A DNA stretch of 64,000 nt from Streptacidiphilus sp. 4-A2 (GTDB lineage: Bacteria > Actinomycetota > Actinomycetes > Streptomycetales > Streptomycetaceae). This document shows, one piece after another, positions 59,755 through 64,000 of this stretch. The stretch lies in contig JAAFYY010000001.1 of assembly GCA_014284505.1 (NCBI GenBank), positions 4,588,001 through 4,652,000 of the forward strand. The letters are read 5' to 3'. Both the position numbers and the translations under genes were made by a program. Numbering within the stretch: position 1 is the stretch's first letter; each line of letters opens with the position of its first letter. A model generated the notes under the pieces. That model was given only the letters and a program-made list of their open reading frames with translations. It had not been told where the DNA came from and did not search any database.

Positions 59755-60381
59755 TCATCCCAATGGGCCGGTCAGGTGCGCGAAGACCACCACATTGCCC
59801 AGATAGCCGGTGGCCTTGGTGTAGCCGCCGCCACAGGTGATCACCCGCAGTTCCGGATAGCTGGTCGGGCCGTAGACCAGCCGGTCCGGGAAGTGCGCAT
59901 CGGGATAGACGTTGACCGCGTCCACGGTGAACTCCGCGGTGCGGTGGTCGCGCCGCTCGATGTCCAGGACATCGCCGGTGTGCAGCGCGCCGAGGCCGTA
60001 GAAGACGGCGGGCCCCTGGGCGTTGTCGACATGCCCGGCGATGACCGCCGGGCCGGGCGTGCCGGGGGCCGGGCCGCGGGCGTACCACCCGGCCGTCCCG
60101 GCGCGCTCGGGCGGCGGCGGGGCCAGATGGCCCTCGGGGTCCAGGCCGAGCCCGATCAGCGGGGCGTCCACCCCGATCGCGGGGATGCGGATCCGCACCG
60201 GGACGGAGGCCGGCAGCGGCGGGGCGCCGGGGATGTCCGCCAGCCCGGAGCCCGCGGCGGCGTCGGCCGCGGACGGCTGCGGGGGTTGCCCCGCAGCCAT
60301 CCCGCGGCCGAGCAGCACCAGCCCGAGGACCAGCAGCAGCGGGGCCCCCACCCGGCGCGGACGGGTGGGCTCAGCCCCCAT
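59755..60381 (-). CDS. class F sortase
   Basis: 208-residue cell-surface transpeptidase of the actinobacterial class F type. A signal anchor near the N-terminus (VGAPLLLVLGLVLLGRGMAA) is followed by the sortase barrel (about 70-205), with catalytic His in PAVIAGHVDNAQGP and Cys in LRVITCGGG. The third catalytic position, usually Arg in a Y-R-D-N-like segment, reads TGYLGNVVVF, so the Arg is not obvious. ATG at 60381 overlaps the end of the upstream surface-protein gene by 11 bases, implying coupled translation and that this protein is its substrate. It is intact. Confidence 0.87.
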   Translation of the reverse strand: MGAEPTRPRRVGAPLLLVLGLVLLGRGMAAGQPPQPSAADAAAGSGLADIPGAPPLPASVPVRIRIPAIGVDAPLIGLGLDPEGHLAPPPPERAGTAGWYARGPAPGTPGPAVIAGHVDNAQGPAVFYGLGALHTGDVLDIERRDHRTAEFTVDAVNVYPDAHFPDRLVYGPTSYPELRVITCGGGYTKATGYLGNVVVFAHLTGPLG

Positions 60382-60907
60382 CGCGGCTCCGCCGGTGCCG
60401 CAGGGCCAGGGCTCCGGCCGCCAGCACCAGCGCCGCACCGCCGGCCTCCTGGGCCAGGTCACCGCCGGTGATGCTGCCGCCGACCCCGGTGTGCGCGGGG
60501 CCCGACGGCATCTGGCCGTCCGACGAGCTGATGGTCAGGTCCGCCTGGAACGAGGAACTGCTGTCGCCCGCGGCGCAGCTGCCGGAGAGGGTGTAGCTGC
60601 CGGGCCCGAGCGAGGCACTGATCTCGGCGGACGCGGAGTAGAAGCCGGGCTGGCCGGACATCGGGCGCAGATCGACCGGGCCGCTGAACTCCGACTGCGA
60701 GCCCCAGGTCGGCTTGGGGCTGGAGTAGGCCGAGCAGTCCAGCTGGATCTGTACGGTGTCGCCGGGATGGACCGCGGCCGGCGAGACGGTGACGCTGGCA
60801 GCGCTGGCGCCGCTGGAACCGGAAGCGAAGGCCGCGGGAGCGGCGGCGGGGACTGCCAGCAGGGCGAGTCCGGCGATGACGGCTATGGACAGTGTCTTGT
60901 GGCGCAC
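60371..60907 (-). CDS. secreted surface protein, probable sortase substrate
   Basis: 178 residues. Signal peptide (RHKTLSIAVIAGLALLAVPA, cleavage near AAFA-SG), an Ig-like beta domain (about 38-130) containing VTVSPAAVHPGDTVQIQLDC and two cysteine pairs possible (LDCSAYS and SGSCAAGD). A Gly/Ser linker follows, then the C-terminal triad PAHTGVGGSITGG, a hydrophobic helix (AGGAALVLAAGALAL) and RHRRSRDGG. This layout is that of sortase-anchored proteins, with HTGVGGS in place of LPxTG, a motif I associate with class F-linked proteins in Streptomyces. GTG at 60907 has GGAGG upstream. It is intact. Confidence 0.8.
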   Translation of the reverse strand: MRHKTLSIAVIAGLALLAVPAAAPAAFASGSSGASAASVTVSPAAVHPGDTVQIQLDCSAYSSPKPTWGSQSEFSGPVDLRPMSGQPGFYSASAEISASLGPGSYTLSGSCAAGDSSSSFQADLTISSSDGQMPSGPAHTGVGGSITGGDLAQEAGGAALVLAAGALALRHRRSRDGG

Positions 60908-61074
60908 CAGGCACCTCCGTCGCCCGGTGCGGACCTCGGGCAGGCGCCCGGGTGCGGGGGACACACCAGGAGATACCTGCATGAATCACCGTCCGTACAG
61001 GAACGATAACCCTATGATCACCAGGAGCACCCGTTCGGCGGACAGATGTCCCGCGCCGCCGGGCGGAGGGGCGC

Positions 61075-61355
61075 TCAGGCCGCTTCGTCGACCTCGGCCG
61101 CCACAGTGACCGGCACCCCCTCGACCGGCACACCCCGACGGCCGGGGCGGCGAGGCCGAGCCGGGCGGCGAGGCGGGCGGTGGGGCAGGGGCGGGCGCCC
61201 TCGTGCCCGAGCATGGCCTGGATCCGGCGGACGCAGGAGCCGCAGTCGGTCCCCGCCTTGCAGCCCCCGGCGATCTGCCTCGGAGTGGTCGCCCCGCCCG
61301 CTATCTCCTCGCGGACACGCTGCTCAGTGACCGCATGGCACATGCACACGTACAT
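61075..61355 (-). CDS. bfd: bacterioferritin-associated ferredoxin Bfd, C-terminal frameshift
   Basis: About 93-residue [2Fe-2S] protein that reduces bacterioferritin to release stored iron. Cluster ligands: CMC in MYVCMCHAVTEQRV and DCGSC in KAGTDCGSCVRRI. After residue 70 one base is missing near 61130; adding it gives EGVPVTVAAEVDEAA and TGA at 61075-61077. ATG at 61355 lies 25 bases from an iron box, so expression should rise when iron is scarce. Confidence 0.9.
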
Positions 61356-61379
61356 ACAATCCGCTCCCGCTCCTCCGAG

Positions 61380-61398
61380 TCAGCTAAGGCTAACCTTA
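61380..61398. promoter_or_regulatory. IdeR/DmdR-type iron box upstream of bfd
   Basis: TCAGCTAAGGCTAACCTTA matches the consensus TTAGGTTAGGCTAACCTAA at 15 of 19 positions and lies 25-43 bases before the bfd start, where a promoter is expected. Iron-loaded DmdR/IdeR repressor would block transcription. Confidence 0.75.
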
Positions 61399-61419
61399 CC
61401 GAAGCGGTTCGGATGCGAA

Positions 61420-61461
61420 AAGGCCCCTCCGGGTCCGTTCGGCCGGATCCGGAGGGGCCTT
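61420..61461 (-). terminator. terminator of the DAHP synthase gene
   Basis: 13-bp perfect arms (61420-61432 and 61449-61461) with a 16-base loop; on the minus strand it is followed by TTTTCGC. It lies 30 bases beyond the DAHP synthase stop. Confidence 0.75.
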
Positions 61462-61490
61462 CGTCACATCGGGCGTCGCAGCACGGGTGC

Positions 61491-62840
61491 TCAGGCGCCC
61501 CGGTACATCTCCGCCACCAGGAACGCCAGGTCGAGCGACTGGCTGCGGTTGAGCCGCGGGTCGCAGGCGGTCTCGTAGCGCTGGTGCAGGTCGTCCACGA
61601 AGACCTCGTCACCGCCGCCGACGCACTCGGTGACGTCGTCGCCGGTCAGCTCCACATGGATGCCGCCCGGGTGGGTGCCGAGCGCGCGGTGCACCTCGAA
61701 GAAGCCCTTGACCTCGTCCAGGACGTCGTCGAACCGGCGGGTCTTGTGGCCGGTCTCCGCCTCGTAGGTGTTGCCGTGCATGGGGTCGCAGATCCAGACC
61801 ACCTGGGCGCCGCTGGCGGTGACCTTCTCCACCAGCTCCGGCAGCCGGTCGCGGACCTTGTCCTTGCCCATCCGGGTGATGAAGGTCAGCCGGCCGGGCT
61901 CGCGCTCCGGGTCCAGCCGGTCGATCAGGGTCAGCGCGTCGTCCACGGTGGTGGTCGGGCCGAGCTTGACCCCGATCGGGTTGCTGATCTGCGAGGCGAA
62001 CTCGATGTGCGCGTGGTCCAGCTGCCTGGTCCGCTCGCCGATCCAGACCATGTGCCCGGAGACGTCGTAGAGCTTCCCGGTGCGGGAGTCGGTGCGGGTG
62101 AGCGCGGTCTCGTAGTCCAGCACCAGCGCCTCGTGCGAGGCGAAGAACTCGACGGTACGGAACTCCTCCGGGTCCACCCCGCAGGCGTTCATGAAGGACA
62201 GCGCGCTGTCGATCTCCTTGGCCAGCCGCTCGTAGCGCTGCCCCGAGGGCGAGTTGCGCACGAAGTCCTGGTTCCAGGCATGCACCTGGCGCAGGTCGGC
62301 GTAGCCACCGGTGGTGAAGGCCCGCACCAGGTTCAGCGTCGAGGCGGAGGCGTTGTACATCCGCTTGAGCCGCTCCGGATCCGGCCGGCGCGCCTCCGGG
62401 GTGAAGGCGAAACCGTTCACCGAGTCACCGCGGTAGACCGGCAGGGTCACCCCGTCCCGGGTCTCGGTCGACTTGGAGCGGGGCTTGGAGTACTGGCCGG
62501 CGATCCGGCCGATCTTGACGACCGGCACCGACGCGGCATACGTCAGCACCACCGCCATCTGGAGCAGCGTCTTCAGCTTGTTGCGGATCTGGTCCGCCGA
62601 CACTCCGTCGAACGCCTCGGCGCAGTCACCGCCCTGGAGCAGGAAGGCCTCGCCCCGGGCTACGGCGGCGAGCCTGGCGCGCAACTGGTCGCACTCTCCG
62701 GCGAAGACCAGCGGGGGATAGGCGGCGAGGTCGGCAAGGGACTTGCGCAGAGCCTCTTGGTCCGGCCACTCAGGCTGCTGCGCCGCGGGCAGGGACTGCC
62801 AGGAGAAGTCCTGGTGCAGGGATTCAGCGTTCACGGTCAC
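61491..62840 (-). CDS. class II 3-deoxy-D-arabino-heptulosonate 7-phosphate synthase
   Basis: 449-residue plant-type (AroA-II) DAHP synthase, first step of the shikimate pathway: PEP plus erythrose 4-phosphate. Signatures: LLQGGDCAEAFDG (metal Cys), VPVVKIGRIAGQYSKPRSK, CDPMHGNTYE and GGIHVELTGDDVTECVGG. GTG at 62840 (MTVNAESLHQDFSWQ) is chosen for conservation; the frame continues upstream to 63017. It is intact. Divergent from a tryptophan-attenuated anthranilate synthase, 108 bases apart, linking the first and branch-point steps of tryptophan or phenazine-type chorismate metabolism. Confidence 0.94.
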   Translation of the reverse strand: MTVNAESLHQDFSWQSLPAAQQPEWPDQEALRKSLADLAAYPPLVFAGECDQLRARLAAVARGEAFLLQGGDCAEAFDGVSADQIRNKLKTLLQMAVVLTYAASVPVVKIGRIAGQYSKPRSKSTETRDGVTLPVYRGDSVNGFAFTPEARRPDPERLKRMYNASASTLNLVRAFTTGGYADLRQVHAWNQDFVRNSPSGQRYERLAKEIDSALSFMNACGVDPEEFRTVEFFASHEALVLDYETALTRTDSRTGKLYDVSGHMVWIGERTRQLDHAHIEFASQISNPIGVKLGPTTTVDDALTLIDRLDPEREPGRLTFITRMGKDKVRDRLPELVEKVTASGAQVVWICDPMHGNTYEAETGHKTRRFDDVLDEVKGFFEVHRALGTHPGGIHVELTGDDVTECVGGGDEVFVDDLHQRYETACDPRLNRSQSLDLAFLVAEMYRGA

Positions 62841-62948
62841 GCGGCCAAGGCTACGTGGTCGGTCCAGTGATTTGTTCATGCCGCCCGGTGGGTGAGACAT
62901 CTGCTGGACCGCGCACGCCAGGGGCTGGGGTCCGCTAGAGTTCCGGCT

Positions 62949-63020
62949 GTGACCCATGACCCGCGAACCGTGCAGCACACCCGCTGCTGGTGGTGGACCG
63001 TCCCCGAGGCGGCCCACTGA
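62949..63020 (+). CDS. trpL: trp operon leader peptide
   Basis: 23-codon frame GTG to TGA: the product starts MTHDPRTVQH, continues TRCWWWTV and ends PEAAH, with three consecutive Trp codons (TGG at 62991-62999). Ribosome stalling there at low charged tRNA-Trp would favour an antiterminator. There is no ribosome binding site; a -10-like TAGAGT at 62936-62941 would place the transcript start at or near the GTG, so the leader may be translated without a leader sequence. This frame lies in a stretch where another frame (ATG 62956) is also open, but that one lacks Trp. Confidence 0.88.
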   Translation: MTHDPRTVQHTRCWWWTVPEAAH

Positions 63021-63043
63021 TCGCGCGTTCCCACGCAGACTCG

Positions 63044-63067
63044 ACGGCCGCCCCCAGGGGCGGCCGT
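63044..63067 (+). terminator. attenuator hairpin of the trp leader
   Basis: 11-bp arms ACGGCCGCCCC/GGGGCGGCCGT with a 2-base gap lie 23 bases after the leader peptide stop and 78 bases before the anthranilate synthase gene, followed by TCTGCGTT. GGCGGCCCAC near 63010 could compete for the left arm as antiterminator. Confidence 0.7.
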
Positions 63068-63144
63068 TCTGCGTTCACCGCGCAGACCGCCCCGGGACGG
63101 CCGGCTCCACGCCCTGCCGCTCCGCTCCCGGAAGGTCCACCGCT

Positions 63145-64000
63145 GTGACCACTGCCACCGACCGCACCAGTCCCGACCGCCCCGCCGTGGCGACCGCACC
63201 GCCGCACTGGTCGCCCGCCTCGTCGAGGCCGGTGAGCCCTTCGCCCTGCTGCACCGCGCCGCGCCCCGGCTCGCGCCGGACACCGTCGAACTGCTCTTCG
63301 GCGAGGTCGGCGAGTACGACACGCTCGCCGGGCTCCCGCTGCCGCAGGGGGCACCCGGGCGCCCGGTGCACGACCTGCTCGCGCTGGTCCCCTACCGGCA
63401 GCTGCGCGAGCGCGGCTTCGAGGCCAGGGAGGACGGCACCCCGTTGCAGGCGCTGCGGGTGCGCGAGTCGCATCTGCTGCCGCTGGCGGAGCTGCTGGCC
63501 GCGCTGCCGCAGCTGCCGGTGACCCTCCGCGACGGCGGCTTCGACCTGGACGACCAGCAGTACGCCGAGATCGTCCGGCGGGTGGTGCGGGACGAGATCG
63601 GCCGGGGCGAGGGAGCGAACTTCGTGATCCGCCGCGACTTCACCGGGACCCTGGACGGCTTCGGCCCGGCCCTGGCGCTCACCCTGTTCCGGCGGCTGCT
63701 TGAGCAGGAGCGCGGAGCCTACTGGACCTTCCTGGTCCACACCGGGGCGCGGCCGGACGGGGAGCGGCCGGGCACCGGGGAGCGGCCGGACGGGGGTCGG
63801 CGTGCCCGCTACCTGGTCGGGGCCAGTCCGGAGGTGCATGTCAGGCAGACCGCCGGAACGGTGGTGATGAACCCGATCTCCGGGACCTACCGCTATCCGC
63901 CCGCCGGGCCCACGCTGGACTCGCTGCTCGGCTTCCTGCACGACCCCAAGGAGCTGGAGGAGCTCACCATGGTCGTGGACGAGGAGCTGAAGATGATGTG
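63145..64000 (+). CDS. anthranilate synthase (phenazine PhzE/TrpEG type), 5' part, one frameshift
   Basis: Chorismate-using anthranilate (or ADIC) synthase, truncated by the window edge after about 285 residues. Visible: a TrpE-like N-domain, then IGRGEGANFVIRRDFTGTLD, FLVHTGARPDGER, LVGASPEVHVRQTAGTVVMN and PISGTYRYPP, the pattern of PhzE-like fusion proteins, which continue with a glutamine amidotransferase domain. GTG at 63145 has a GGAAGG ribosome binding site. Its N-terminal 15 residues are in a different frame from the rest; one indel lies near 63185-63200. Attenuation by a Trp-rich leader argues for tryptophan synthesis. The pair with DAHP synthase is conserved in Streptomyces. Confidence 0.87.

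Noticed and set aside
59582..60088. Minus-strand frame spanning sortase 3' end and the bfr start
   Set aside because: It is out of frame with both the sortase barrel and bacterioferritin and contains no conserved sequence.
62956..63522. Plus-strand frame from ATG 62956 across the trp leader into the anthranilate synthase region
   Set aside because: It lacks conserved residues; the overlapping GTG 62949 frame gives a typical WWW leader, and the synthase is read in a different frame.

Overview
This is a GC-rich actinobacterial chromosome segment, almost certainly from a member of the Streptomycetaceae or a close relative. Starts are often GTG, gene order around ileS, divIVA and the dcw (division and cell wall) cluster is the Streptomyces one, ileS carries an actinobacterial T-box leader, and family-restricted proteins are present (SPW-repeat protein, DUF3040, Rv2175c-like protein, class F sortase). 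No rRNA, tRNA, CRISPR array, prophage or insertion sequence was recognised.

Layout. 1-2.6 kb: end of an unknown gene, an SPW-repeat membrane protein, a polytopic membrane protein and a membrane-anchored DsbA-type thiol oxidoreductase. 2.6-8.0 kb (minus): an M1 zinc aminopeptidase and, just upstream of it on the same strand, a stand-alone nonribosomal peptide synthetase with the architecture of epsilon-poly-L-lysine synthetase (Pls): adenylation, carrier, then three LbH/acyltransferase-like domains between membrane helix pairs. My manual reading of its specificity code looks lysine-like. Three 13-bp TGACG-N3-CGTCA palindromes lie before it. 8.3-12.4 kb: CPA1 antiporter, RluD-type pseudouridine synthase, LspA, TraR/DksA zinc-finger protein. 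12.6-16.0 kb: T-box leader and ileS. 16.3-34.5 kb (minus): divIVA, yggT, sepF, yggS, pgeF, ftsZ, ftsQ, murG, ftsW, murD, mraY, murF, murE, ftsI, ftsL, rsmH, i.e. lipid II synthesis, septal transglycosylation/transpeptidation and the divisome. 35.4-40.2 kb (plus): MoxR ATPase, DUF58 and transglutaminase-like membrane protein. 40.3-45.5 kb: DUF3040, methyltransferase, HEPN-domain protein, and a divergent MFS exporter/TetR pair with two CGGAGA-N3-TCTCCG operators. 45.6-50.4 kb: CrtI-like oxidoreductase, Tyr/Gln-rich membrane protein, metF and a polyprenyl synthetase. 50.5-57.5 kb: thiE, Rv2175c-like protein, FAD reductase, TPP riboswitch-thiO-thiS-thiG and a PASTA Ser/Thr kinase. 57.6-61.4 kb: nitroreductase, Mo-oxidoreductase, bfr, class F sortase with its likely substrate, and bfd behind an iron box. 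61.5-64 kb: class II DAHP synthase, divergent from a trp leader peptide (WWW) with attenuator hairpin and a phenazine-type anthranilate synthase running off the end.

A striking property is the density of single-base frameshifts. About two dozen conserved genes, including ileS, murE and murF, are broken, and where I worked out the repair it is nearly always one missing G or C in a short G/C run. I read these as sequencing/assembly indels, not gene decay, and annotate such genes as full spans with the breaks noted.
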